This document shows, piece by piece, positions 55,328 to 63,971 of a stretch of 64,000 nt of DNA (its first letter is position 1; every line of letters begins with the position of its first letter). The stretch comes from Parablautia intestinalis (GTDB lineage: Bacteria > Bacillota > Clostridia > Lachnospirales > Lachnospiraceae), in NCBI GenBank assembly GCA_003612395.1, contig RAYQ01000004.1:219074-283073 (forward strand), read 5' to 3'. The notes below the pieces were generated by a model. The model saw only the letters and a list, made by a program, of their open reading frames with translations. It had not been told where the DNA came from and ran no database searches. Made by a program: the position numbers and the translations under genes.

Positions 55328-56599
55328 TTAAATAGCAAGCTTATCATATATATCAAAGCAATCCAGCGTTGCGAAATAATCTCCGGGCGTCTCCGCTCTC
55401 CTGATCATCTGAACGTTTCCGTCCTCCTTCAGCAAAAGCTCCGCCGATCTCAGCTTACCGTTATAATTGTACCCCATAGCATGGCCATGGGCCCCCGTAT
55501 CATGAATCACAAGATAATCCCCTTTATCTATCTTGGGAAGCATCCTGTCTATGGCAAACTTATCATTGTTTTCACAAAGGGAGCCCACAACGTCATATTT
55601 GTGATCGCAGGGCGCATCTTCCTTCCCCAGAACCGTAATATGGTGGTAAGCCCCGTACATAGCAGGCCGCATCAGGTTTACCGCGCAGGCGTCTACACCA
55701 ATATATTCCTTGTAGGTATGCTTTTCATGGATTGCCTTTGTCACAAGCTGTCCGTAAGGCCCCATCATAAAACGGCCCATCTCTGTGTAAATAGACACAT
55801 CTCCCATACCAGCCGGCACAAGCACTTCCTCATAAACCCTGCGTACCCCTTCTCCGATGGCCCTGATATCGTTTGGCTCCTGGTCAGGCGTATAAGGAAT
55901 TCCTACTCCGCCTGAAAGATTAATAAATTTTATATCGGCCCCTGTCTCCTTTTCCAGCTGGACTGCCAGTTCAAACAGTTCCTTAGCCAGAATCGGGTAA
56001 TATTCATTTGATACCGTATTACTTGCAAGAAAAGCATGAATACCAAAATTTTTAACACCTTTTTCCTTAAGAATACGATAACCCTCAAACATCTGCTCTG
56101 TAGTAAATCCGTATTTGGCATCTCCCGGATTATCCATAATGCCATTGCTCATTTTAAATACACCGCCGGGATTGTATCTGCAGCTCATTGTTTCCGGCAG
56201 CTTTCCCAAAATACCTTCAACAAATTCAATATGTGTGATATCATCCAGATTAATAATTGCGCCCAGCCGGGCGGCATATGCATATTCCTGCGCCGGCGTG
56301 TCGTTAGAAGAAAACATGATATCCCTGCCTTTTATCCCGGCGGCATCACTCAGCATCAGCTCTGTCATGGAAGAACAATCACAGCCACAGCCATAATCCT
56401 TCATAATCTGAATCAGATAAGGATTTGGCGTTGCCTTTACCGCAAAATACTCTTTAAATCCCGGGTTCCATGAAAATGCTTCCTTCACAGCCTTTGCATT
56501 GTCGCGAATCCCCTTTTCATCATACAGATAAAAGGGGGTAGGATACTTTTGGGCAATCTCCTGTGCCTTTTCCTTTGTAATAAACGGTATCTTCTTCAT
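55328..56599 (-). CDS. diaminopimelate decarboxylase-like PLP enzyme
   Basis: A 423-residue alanine-racemase-fold decarboxylase. The PLP lysine is in EYFAVKATPNP (about 50-60). NLSGGVGIPYTPDQEP holds the glycine loop, and the C-terminal half has VVGSLCENNDKFAIDR (catalytic Cys) and HDTGAHGHAMGYNYNGKLRSAELL. Annotation as lysA is probable. However, the usual HIGSQ motif is here HAFLASN, so the substrate (meso-diaminopimelate or another diamino acid) is not assured. The ATG at 56599 follows GAGGAG. It lies 55 bases after the TrmB-type regulator and may form an operon with it. Confidence 0.82.
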   Translation of the reverse strand: MKKIPFITKEKAQEIAQKYPTPFYLYDEKGIRDNAKAVKEAFSWNPGFKEYFAVKATPNPYLIQIMKDYGCGCDCSSMTELMLSDAAGIKGRDIMFSSNDTPAQEYAYAARLGAIINLDDITHIEFVEGILGKLPETMSCRYNPGGVFKMSNGIMDNPGDAKYGFTTEQMFEGYRILKEKGVKNFGIHAFLASNTVSNEYYPILAKELFELAVQLEKETGADIKFINLSGGVGIPYTPDQEPNDIRAIGEGVRRVYEEVLVPAGMGDVSIYTEMGRFMMGPYGQLVTKAIHEKHTYKEYIGVDACAVNLMRPAMYGAYHHITVLGKEDAPCDHKYDVVGSLCENNDKFAIDRMLPKIDKGDYLVIHDTGAHGHAMGYNYNGKLRSAELLLKEDGNVQMIRRAETPGDYFATLDCFDIYDKLAI

Positions 56600-56654
56600 A
56601 ATTTTCTCCTCTCTGTAACAGCAATTATTTTAACTATATCCATTTTGTAGCATG

Positions 56655-57449
56655 TCATTTCTGTAATTGTATTAATTTTATTTCATTTCGGAGTGTCTCT
56701 TTAAAAATGCTGATAAAATTTCTCTGTCCCGTGTACAGACATGTGTCGTCCCTGCTACCGGTTATCTCTCCTGTCAGCGCATATTCGGAATCAATAATAA
56801 GCCGTACATTATTTCCCTTAGCGCTTCCCACATAAATAATACTGTCCCCCCGCATCTGTTTTTTCAATTCACTGACAGCATTCTCTTTTAAAGAGGCGCT
56901 CCTGTGCTCTGTTCTGTCAGTCAGCAGGTCCGATGCCGCTTCTGCTTTTCCAACGCCACTGTCTGTGATAATCACAAGCTTAATATTTGTTTCAAGAACC
57001 TGACAAAACTCCGCCTGCAGCTTTTCTATGATTTCGTAAGACGCGGAAAAATAAATCCTCATCCGGGCCTCATAAATCATATGAATGATTTTATTCCAAA
57101 TATTTTGAGCACCCGTAATGGTAATATAGCCGGCCTCTCTTTTCCTGGCGGAGGGGATATTCTTAATCAGATATTCCTTGTCTGTACCCAAACTCCTGAT
57201 CTTACTTTCACAAAATTCTTCTATAGGAACAGCCATATATTTATTAGAGCTTCCCTCTATCAAATAAGCAGCTCCCTTATCCGTAAGAACAGAAAGACCG
57301 CTGTAAACATTAGACCGCGATATGCCTGTAAGCTTGGCAACCTCATATCCATTTAACTCTCCCTGCTGGTATAAGCACAGATAAATATTAGCCTCCTGCC
57401 TGGTAAGTCCAAAAGCCCCCAGTTTCTCTAACACTATATTTTCTTCCAT
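56655..57449 (-). CDS. TrmB-family transcriptional regulator
   Basis: A 264-residue regulator. The N-terminal winged helix has LTRQEANIYLCLYQQGELNGYEVAKLTGISRSNVYSGL (about 15-50), typical of TrmB. The C-terminal sensor part (AQNIWNKIIHMIYEARMRIYFSA) has a phospholipase-D-like fold. TrmB-like proteins usually control sugar or amino-acid transport and metabolism. Neighbouring lysA-like decarboxylase may be its target. ATG at 57449. The promoter is 265 bases upstream, with a long structured leader. Confidence 0.85.
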   Translation of the reverse strand: MEENIVLEKLGAFGLTRQEANIYLCLYQQGELNGYEVAKLTGISRSNVYSGLSVLTDKGAAYLIEGSSNKYMAVPIEEFCESKIRSLGTDKEYLIKNIPSARKREAGYITITGAQNIWNKIIHMIYEARMRIYFSASYEIIEKLQAEFCQVLETNIKLVIITDSGVGKAEAASDLLTDRTEHRSASLKENAVSELKKQMRGDSIIYVGSAKGNNVRLIIDSEYALTGEITGSRDDTCLYTGQRNFISIFKETLRNEIKLIQLQK

Positions 57450-57767
57450 TACTGCCTCTATTCCGAAGCGCTTTGCGCGAAGGATGTGAGCGAAATGTCG
57501 GATTTCGCTCTGCCATCATGGAATTTGTGACGCTTCGGCACAAATTCTAACTGAGCTTCTTAAGTTTTTTCATCCTGCAAATTCAGCAAACCGGAATTTT
57601 CAGGCACGTCCGTCTGACCCATTGTCTTCAGCGGCCTAAATATTCAGGTAATCCCCGGGTCTGGTTTCTCCCAAAAAAAACGCCTGATTTTATTAGTGGT
57701 TCTTTACAGGAACACTATAATAAAATCTAAGCGCTTTGTCAATAGTCATATTATGATAATTTTTAAG
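57450..57767 (-). promoter_or_regulatory. long structured leader of the TrmB-type gene
   Basis: About 265 transcribed bases. GAATTTGTG/CACAAATTC (57521-57529 with 57539-57547) loops out CGCTTCGG (57531-57538), which is the complement of CCGAAGCG (57463-57470), so a pseudoknot is possible. GAGCGAAAT/ATTTCGCTC (57488-57496 with 57502-57510) forms a separate hairpin. A small 20-codon frame (57560-57622) begins ATG with only a weak ribosome site. Confidence 0.5.
57714..57742 (-). promoter_or_regulatory. sigma-A promoter for the TrmB-type gene
   Basis: TTGACA (57737-57742), 17-base spacer and TATAGT (57714-57719). Confidence 0.85.
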
Positions 57768-58445
57768 TTATAAATTTTCAATCTGCCAGTCAATGGGAGC
57801 AATGCCATGTTCTGAAAGGAATTGATTCGTCTGGCTAAAATGCCTGCATCCAAAAAAACCTCTGGAAGCCGATAACGGACTGGGATGGGGCGCTTTTAAA
57901 ATGAGATGTCCGGGATTCGTAAGCATCGGTATCTTGCTCTGTGCAGGTCTTCCCCAAAGCAAATATACAACAGGTCTCTCCTGGGCATTCACCACCTCAA
58001 TAATAGCATCCGTAAACTGCTCCCATCCTTTCCCCTGATGAGAACCTGCCTGATGCGCACGCACTGTAAGCACAGTATTTAGCATCAGCACGCCCTGATC
58101 GGCCCATTTTTTCAGGTATCCATTGTTGGGAATATAGCATCCCAAGTCATCCTGAAGCTCCTTATAAATGTTCTGCAAAGAGGGAGGGATTTCCGTCTGG
58201 TCAGGCAAAACGGAAAAACAAAGTCCATGGGCCTGATGATTGCCGTGATAGGGATCCTGTCCCAAAATCAAGACCTTCACCTTGCTAAGAGGTGTAAAAT
58301 GAAAAGCATTAAAAATATCATCTGCAGGCGGATAGATTACCCGCGTACTGTATTCCTGCCGCACAAAGTTATAAAGTTCCTTATAGTATGGTTTGTGGAA
58401 TTCCCCCTGAATGTATTCAAGCCAGTCGTTGTCAATCATTGCCAT
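57768..58445 (-). CDS. ung: uracil-DNA glycosylase
   Basis: Removes uracil from DNA. The 225 residues carry the catalytic GQDPYHGNHQAHGLCFSV near residues 60-77 and the C-terminal HPSPLSASRGFFGCRHF. Family 1 UDG of standard length. ATG at 58445. It lies downstream of hisF by 118 bases. Confidence 0.97.
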   Translation of the reverse strand: MAMIDNDWLEYIQGEFHKPYYKELYNFVRQEYSTRVIYPPADDIFNAFHFTPLSKVKVLILGQDPYHGNHQAHGLCFSVLPDQTEIPPSLQNIYKELQDDLGCYIPNNGYLKKWADQGVLMLNTVLTVRAHQAGSHQGKGWEQFTDAIIEVVNAQERPVVYLLWGRPAQSKIPMLTNPGHLILKAPHPSPLSASRGFFGCRHFSQTNQFLSEHGIAPIDWQIENL

Positions 58446-58563
58446 AATATATACCCCGATTTATCCTGTGTATTGCTGTATATTGATACCACTTTATACC
58501 GTCATCCCTTAGCATTCTTTCACGCATTATGCTTTTTATCAACTTTAACAAAAGTAGTCTATC

Positions 58564-59325
58564 CTACAGCCTGACAGATATCCCTTTCTCCTTCAAGTAT
58601 TCCTTTAACTCCCGTATTTCAAGCTCTTTATAGTGGAAAAGCGAAGCAGCAAGAACTGCCTCCGCCTTTCCTTCCTTTAAAGCCTCATAAAAATGCTCTT
58701 TTGCTCCGGCACCCCCTGAAGCAATTACCGGAATGGAGACACTTTCCGCCACCGCTTTTGTAAGAGCTATATCATAGCCTGCTTTAGTTCCGTCACAGTC
58801 CATACTTGTAAGCAGGATTTCTCCCGCTCCCAGTTTCTCCGCCTTTACAGCCCATTCAACGGCGTCAATTCCCATATCCAGCCGGCCGCCGTTTTTATAG
58901 ATGCTAAAACCGTCTCCATTTTCTCTGCGTTTGGCGTCAATCGCCACCACCACACACTGGCTTCCAAATTTATCAGCTGCTTCGCTTATCAAATCAGGAT
59001 TCATTATGGCAGCGGAATTAACCGCCACCTTATCTGCCCCTTCCCGCAGAATCATCTTAAAATCGTCAACCGTCCGGATGCCTCCTCCCACCGTAAAAGG
59101 GATAAAAACCGTCTCCGCCACCTTGCGTACCATATCTGCCCTGATTTCCCTTGAATCAGATGAGGCAGTAATATCCAAAAAGACAATCTCGTCTGCTCCT
59201 GCCTTATCATAAAGCTTTCCTACTTCAACCGGATCACCGGCATCCCGCAGATTTACAAAATTTGTTCCTTTTACCACCCTGCCATTTTTCACATCAAGGC
59301 AGGGAATGATTCTTTTTGTATGCAC
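58564..59325 (-). CDS. hisF: imidazole glycerol phosphate synthase cyclase subunit HisF
   Basis: With HisH, makes imidazole glycerol phosphate and AICAR in histidine synthesis. The 253-residue TIM barrel has the N-terminal [17 protein letters not shown] (catalytic Asp at CLDV), [10 protein letters not shown] and [15 protein letters not shown]. It starts at a GTG at 59325. Downstream partner of hisH, separated by 66 bases. Confidence 0.97.
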   Translation of the reverse strand: MHTKRIIPCLDVKNGRVVKGTNFVNLRDAGDPVEVGKLYDKAGADEIVFLDITASSDSREIRADMVRKVAETVFIPFTVGGGIRTVDDFKMILREGADKVAVNSAAIMNPDLISEAADKFGSQCVVVAIDAKRRENGDGFSIYKNGGRLDMGIDAVEWAVKAEKLGAGEILLTSMDCDGTKAGYDIALTKAVAESVSIPVIASGGAGAKEHFYEALKEGKAEAVLAASLFHYKELEIRELKEYLKEKGISVRL

Positions 59326-59391
59326 CCTTCACTCCTCCATCCGCCATCTTTTCACCGTTTCTCACACAAATTAATCACTCTCTCCTGCGAT

Positions 59392-60012
59392 TCAGCTTAT
59401 CGCAATAAAATTCCTAAGAATCTTAAGCCCTGTCTGTGAGCTTTTTTCCGGATGAAACTGACAGGCAAAAAGATTTCCTTTTTCCACTGCAGCATGAATA
59501 ATGGTTCCATATTCTGTAACTGCCGTAACAATATCTTCTTCTTTTGCCTTCAAATAATAGGAATGAACAAAATATACATAAGCTTCTTTATTATCCTCTT
59601 CCTGTATTTTACGAAACAGCCTGCCCTGATTAGGAAACCTCAGAGAGTTCCAGCCTATATGAGGAATTTTTATTCCCTGTCCTTCCGGAATGCGCAAAAT
59701 TTCTCCCTTCAGAAGTCCAAGGCCCTTAACGCCGGGGCTCTCCTCACTTCTTTCAAACATAAGCTGTAATCCCAGACAAATGCCTAAAAAAGGGATTTGT
59801 CTGCGGGCCACTTCGCCAATCACGTCTGCTAGACCATAAAAGTGCAGCTTTTCCATAGCATCTCCAAAGGCTCCTACCCCTGGCAAAATCACTCTGTCAG
59901 CCCTTAAAATCACATCTCTGTCCCTGGTAATAACTGCCCTCTCACCCAGATAAATAAGCGCCTTTTCCACACTTTTTATATTCCCTGCATCATAATCAAT
60001 TATCGCTGTCAA
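59392..60012 (-). CDS. hisH: imidazole glycerol phosphate synthase glutaminase subunit HisH
   Basis: Class I glutamine amidotransferase supplying ammonia to HisF. The 206 residues carry the nucleophile elbow LGICLGLQLMFE and C-terminal CQFHPEKSS (His-Glu pair). The start is TTG at 60012 by homology, overlapping the end of the upstream membrane-protein gene by 17 bases, so translation is coupled. Other his genes are absent from the window. Confidence 0.95.
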   Translation of the reverse strand: MTAIIDYDAGNIKSVEKALIYLGERAVITRDRDVILRADRVILPGVGAFGDAMEKLHFYGLADVIGEVARRQIPFLGICLGLQLMFERSEESPGVKGLGLLKGEILRIPEGQGIKIPHIGWNSLRFPNQGRLFRKIQEEDNKEAYVYFVHSYYLKAKEEDIVTAVTEYGTIIHAAVEKGNLFACQFHPEKSSQTGLKILRNFIAIS

Positions 60013-61933
60013 CCCCTATTATCTCCTCTTCCTCTGGCAAAATATCCTGAGGCGTAAGCGCTTCCTCCTGCGCCCCATCTTCTTCCGGTGCAGTAAACCC
60101 CGTACCATTTACAAGCGAAGTCAACTGTTTTGTATATGTAACATCATCATAAGCATTGATCTCCATTGCATCTTCAGGGGTAATTCCATACCTTCCAAGG
60201 GCCCCGCAAATCATTTGGTATAAACTGTCTAATTCCGCCTGAGTCTCATACTCCACGGTTTCTGACAGACTATGGTAATAAGCCACACCCTCCATAAGCG
60301 CATGCAAAGCTTCCAATTCCTGATTCAGCAGCATATTATTCTGATAGGATTTCCATTTCCTTTCAAGCTTGAAGATAAGCTCCGCCCGATCATACATAAT
60401 TGTCTCATTGCTGTTACGATTTTTATTATACAAAAATTTGTATACCGTCTCATAATCTCTGTCCTGATAAGCACTGCGAACTCTCTGCCGCTGTTCATAA
60501 TCAGGCAGAAGACTGCTTAAGATAAAAATGCTTGCAAGCAGTGTTGCGCAAAGTGCAACAAGCAGTATTAAGACCTTTTTGCTTAGTATAGGTCTCTCAA
60601 ATACCACCTCTCTGGGTGCCTTTTCCTTCTTTACTTTCTTTGCTTTCTTTTTCTTCTCAGGTTTTTTGGATGCTGCCTTTTCTTTTTTATTACCTTTCTT
60701 TTCTTTTTTCTCTTTCTTTTTCTGAGCCTCCTTCTTTATTTCTTCCCTCTCTGCCTCATTTATTTCTTTCAGGCCTCCCACATTATCCTGATTTTCCGAA
60801 GATTCGCCTTCTTCCTCTTCCAGAAGACCTTTCAGTTTTGAAAAGAAACCGGGTTTCTTTTCTTCCTTCTGCCTTATAATATCTTCCTGATCAGCAGCAC
60901 CGTTATCTGAAGCACTTGTTTTCCCCTGCATTTCCTTATCTGTATCCGCGGAAAGTTCCTCCTCGTCCGCAGCCTCGGCTTTCTTTTTCTTTCCAAATAA
61001 TTTCTTTTTTAAGCCGCCCCCGTTTTCAGGTTTTTCCTTTTTCTTTTTTTCTTTCTTTCCACGCTTTTTCTTTTTTGAGGGTTTTTCCGGAATACTTTCC
61101 AATTCCTCGGCCGAATTAATGTATTGACCTCCGTCACGCAAAACTTCTTTCAGTTCATGCTCATCAAAAATATCAAAAGCCGAGTCGTCCCCATCCTCAC
61201 TATTATCTGCCCTGACACTTTCAAGCAATTCCAGGATATCGTCATTTACACTTTCATTTCTCTCTGCATTTTTTAGCAGACCATTAATTTCCGCCAGATC
61301 CGCATCCGCACCGTCCATATTATCAATTAAATCCGTAACATCCTTTTTTTCCATATTTAAAACATTCCCGGAATTAGTATCAGCAGAATTTCCAACCTCA
61401 GTATCCGAACCAGCAAGTCTGCCATTGTCTGAGCCAATATCCACAGAATCTGACTCCTTCAGACTATCACCTTCAAAATCTGAATCTGCATGTGTACTAT
61501 TTAAATTTACAGCATCAAAGTTCTCTTTAAATAAATTCGCAAGATCTTCATCAAGTTCTCCATCACCTTCAAATTGCGTATCGATCTCCATTGAATCCAT
61601 TGATTCAATCAGCTCCTCCAAATCATCCTGGGTCAGATCATTTGCCTGTGTCACGTCCTTTGCTTGTGCCAAATCGTCATCTTCAGGCTCATCCGTCTCA
61701 TCCTGCATATCAACCTGTGCCAGAATATCATCCAGACTGGCCTTCCAATCGTCAGAATCACTGGAAACAGTATCACTTTTTATTTCAGGAATATCGGCCG
61801 CCTTGGTAATTTCCTTTACCTCATTTGAAATCCTCTTTACATCCCGCATGGCATCGTTCATAGTTCTGTTTTGCTGTTCATTATTGGTCATACTCTCCAA
61901 TAAATCATCCAAATATTCTTCATCTGTATCCAT
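59996..61933 (-). CDS. hypothetical low-complexity single-pass membrane protein
   Basis: A 645-residue protein of unknown function. An acidic N-terminal region (Asp/Glu/Ser-rich, about 1-280, with LDDLLESM-type repeats) is followed by a Lys/Glu-rich coiled region (about 285-450, GKKEKKKKEKPENG and similar). One transmembrane helix (VLILLVALCATLLASIFILSSLL, about 454-476) follows, then an outside domain of about 170 residues that looks helical, and an acidic tail. Composition differs sharply from its neighbours. It is translationally coupled to hisH at its 3' end. ATG at 61933 after AGGGGA. Confidence 0.72.
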   Translation of the reverse strand: MDTDEEYLDDLLESMTNNEQQNRTMNDAMRDVKRISNEVKEITKAADIPEIKSDTVSSDSDDWKASLDDILAQVDMQDETDEPEDDDLAQAKDVTQANDLTQDDLEELIESMDSMEIDTQFEGDGELDEDLANLFKENFDAVNLNSTHADSDFEGDSLKESDSVDIGSDNGRLAGSDTEVGNSADTNSGNVLNMEKKDVTDLIDNMDGADADLAEINGLLKNAERNESVNDDILELLESVRADNSEDGDDSAFDIFDEHELKEVLRDGGQYINSAEELESIPEKPSKKKKRGKKEKKKKEKPENGGGLKKKLFGKKKKAEAADEEELSADTDKEMQGKTSASDNGAADQEDIIRQKEEKKPGFFSKLKGLLEEEEGESSENQDNVGGLKEINEAEREEIKKEAQKKKEKKEKKGNKKEKAASKKPEKKKKAKKVKKEKAPREVVFERPILSKKVLILLVALCATLLASIFILSSLLPDYEQRQRVRSAYQDRDYETVYKFLYNKNRNSNETIMYDRAELIFKLERKWKSYQNNMLLNQELEALHALMEGVAYYHSLSETVEYETQAELDSLYQMICGALGRYGITPEDAMEINAYDDVTYTKQLTSLVNGTGFTAPEEDGAQEEALTPQDILPEEEEIIGVDSDN

Positions 61934-61944
61934 TCTGCAATCCC

Positions 61945-62733
61945 CTACTTTCTTTTCATTAATTTATTCATAAATTCTTCCGGCTTTTGGCATATACCGT
62001 GCCCTTTTCCCTGAATTTCCTCCGTGAGATGGTACAATCTGCTATGCACTCTAAAAAGTTCTGCTTTTTGATTGTAAAAAGCAATTTTCTCAAAAGGCCA
62101 TCTTATGACCGTAGGATAGTTCATTCCAACTCCTATTTCAAGAAGACAAACCCTTTTGTTCACTGTCCCCTGCAGCCATTTTTTGTAGGCGGACCACTGC
62201 GTTAAATATCCTTCTTCCACATAATTTGAAGCTTTTACATTGTTGAAAACCAAAGGTCTGCCACAATGTGGACAAATAGGTTCCTCTATTTCTTCCAAAT
62301 CCTTCAGCTGTCTTTCAGAACATGAGAGCATTTGCCAATCTCTTATCTGATGCAAAATCTTTTCAGGAACATCATATAGTTCATCACTGCATTTCTCACG
62401 GCACTGCATCTTTCCATATCCGCCGCAGGGCTCAACAATACGCCTTTCATCCAGTCCAGCCTCATGAATTTTACTATCCATGCAAACTGAAACAATGAAA
62501 TAATTTTTGCCTTTTAAGCAATCGGCCAGTTGACTATAAAACGCCTTCTTTTCCTCCGTTCGCTTCTCTATTTCTACTTTTTCAATATAAGGAATTAACC
62601 ATGATTTTTTTATTTTTTCCAATTTCTTCTGATATTCCGGATCATTTTTAAGCCCGGTGAGTATATCCAGCTCTTCCCCAAGGCCAACCAGCACCAGATC
62701 CGCCTCATTTATTTTATCAATAACCTGTTTCAT
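61945..62733 (-). CDS. divergent sirtuin (SIR2-like), probably macrodomain-linked class
   Basis: A 262-residue protein. ADLVLVGLGEELDILTG aligns with the sirtuin NAD-binding GAGxS region but with a changed glycine pattern. A zinc-type cysteine set is present (EPCGGYGKMQCREKC, CPHCGRP), and near the C-terminus LLEIGVGMNYPTVIRWPFE matches the sirtuin class known as SirTM. The usual catalytic His motif is not evident; VSVCMDSKIHEAGLDERRI occupies that place. Weak or altered activity is likely. No macrodomain or lipoyl-carrier gene, which SirTM loci often have, is next to it. ATG at 62733. Confidence 0.65.
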   Translation of the reverse strand: MKQVIDKINEADLVLVGLGEELDILTGLKNDPEYQKKLEKIKKSWLIPYIEKVEIEKRTEEKKAFYSQLADCLKGKNYFIVSVCMDSKIHEAGLDERRIVEPCGGYGKMQCREKCSDELYDVPEKILHQIRDWQMLSCSERQLKDLEEIEEPICPHCGRPLVFNNVKASNYVEEGYLTQWSAYKKWLQGTVNKRVCLLEIGVGMNYPTVIRWPFEKIAFYNQKAELFRVHSRLYHLTEEIQGKGHGICQKPEEFMNKLMKRK

Positions 62734-62823
62734 CTTTATCCCTGTCTCACGTTGCCTTATCGCACAAAGCCATATATACCTTAATTTCTCTCCTGCACCG
62801 CTAACTTTATAAGTCAGTTTATT

Positions 62824-62852
62824 GTAATAAGAGCCGGAATTACTTCCGGCTC
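62824..62852 (-). terminator. terminator after cheV
   Basis: A 9-bp GC-rich stem (62831-62839 with 62844-62852), 4-base loop and TTATTAC on the minus strand. Confidence 0.8.
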
Positions 62853-62879
62853 CGCTTTACATATTCTTTATGAGAAGCT

Positions 62880-63782
62880 TTAATTTGTCTGCGCAACCAA
62901 TTCATCTATCACTCTTACTAAATTTCCTATTTCGGGTTTGGATAATTGTGCGTTTGCCCCTAAAGACTCACCTTTTCTCTTCATTTCATCATTTACAAGA
63001 GATGAGAAAATAATAATAGGAATATTCTGCGTTTCTTCGTCCTCTTTTACAAGCTTAGTCAGCCTGTGTCCATCCATAATAGGCATCTCTATATCCGTAA
63101 TAATACACTGTACTGTTTCTTTCAAAGTACCGTTTCTCTTAGCTTCAAGAATAACATTATAGGCTTCCTGACCGTTTGCCGTATGTGTAAGATTTTCATA
63201 TCCGGCCTGCTTAAGTGAATCCACAATTAATCTGTTTAACAATACGGAATCTTCTGCAATAAGAATTGGAATATTACTTCTGCCTCTAACACCCATTTCA
63301 TCAATTTCACTGATCTTTAAACCTGTTTCCGGATTAATGTCTGTCACTATCTTCTCAAAGTCAAGAATAATAACTAATCTGTTATCCAGTTTAACAATTC
63401 CCGTAGAGATACTCTCCTCCGCACTTGAAACCGTTGACCCCGGCTTAATAATGCTTTTCCATGACACTCTGTGTATACCCCGTACAGCATCAACATGAAA
63501 AGCTATATCCAATTTATTAAAGTTCGTAATTATAAATAATCCGCCTGCCTCTGATACACCTCTTTGCAGACAGCTTTTTAAATCAATTGCAGTAATCATT
63601 GTATCTCTAGGCATAAAAATGCCTTCAATACTTGGATGCGAATTGGGTACAGGTGTTATTGCCTGATAAGGTATAATTTCCTTAATCTTCGCAACATTAA
63701 TCCCATAAGCATTTCCATCCACAACAAACTCTAAAACCTCTAATTCATTTGTTCCATTTTCAAGCAGAATCTTCGTATCCAT
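62880..63782 (-). CDS. cheV: chemotaxis coupling protein CheV
   Basis: A 300-residue fusion of a CheW-like domain (residues about 10-160: FVVDGNAYGINVAKIKEIIPY, VPNSHPSIEGIFMPRD) and a response-regulator receiver (about 175-295: ILIAEDSVLLNRLI, phosphoacceptor Asp in CIITDIEMPIMDG, Lys in AQLSKPE). It couples chemoreceptors to CheA and adapts by phosphorylation. The ATG at 63782 follows GAGG by eight bases; a GTG at 63791 is the alternative. No other chemotaxis or flagellar gene is in the window. It has its own promoter. Confidence 0.92.
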   Translation of the reverse strand: MDTKILLENGTNELEVLEFVVDGNAYGINVAKIKEIIPYQAITPVPNSHPSIEGIFMPRDTMITAIDLKSCLQRGVSEAGGLFIITNFNKLDIAFHVDAVRGIHRVSWKSIIKPGSTVSSAEESISTGIVKLDNRLVIILDFEKIVTDINPETGLKISEIDEMGVRGRSNIPILIAEDSVLLNRLIVDSLKQAGYENLTHTANGQEAYNVILEAKRNGTLKETVQCIITDIEMPIMDGHRLTKLVKEDEETQNIPIIIFSSLVNDEMKRKGESLGANAQLSKPEIGNLVRVIDELVAQTN

Positions 63783-63863
63783 TTCCTTCACCTCATCCTT
63801 TTAACAGGCTCTATTGCTATATACTTAATAAGCAATTTAGCCGTTTTATATACCCTCCAGCAA

Positions 63864-63892
63864 ATTATAACATATATATTCATTTCGAACAA
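63864..63892 (-). promoter_or_regulatory. sigma-A promoter for cheV
   Basis: TTGTTC (63887-63892), 17-base spacer and TATAAT (63864-63869). Confidence 0.7.
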
Positions 63893-63919
63893 TAAAAAAA
63901 AGCAGTTAAACTGCTTTTT
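63892..63919 (-). terminator. terminator of the rRNA operon
   Basis: A 10-bp stem (63897-63906 with 63910-63919), 3-base loop and a run of Ts on the minus strand, about 50 bases past the 23S 3' end. Confidence 0.88.
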
Positions 63920-63971
63920 ATATGCCATGCCCTCAAAACCGGACACCAGATTAACATCCTTCCATCTTTTC

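Noticed and set aside
57560..57622. 20-codon open frame in the TrmB-type leader as a gene
   Set aside because: The ribosome site is weak and no homology is evident; kept only as part of the leader.
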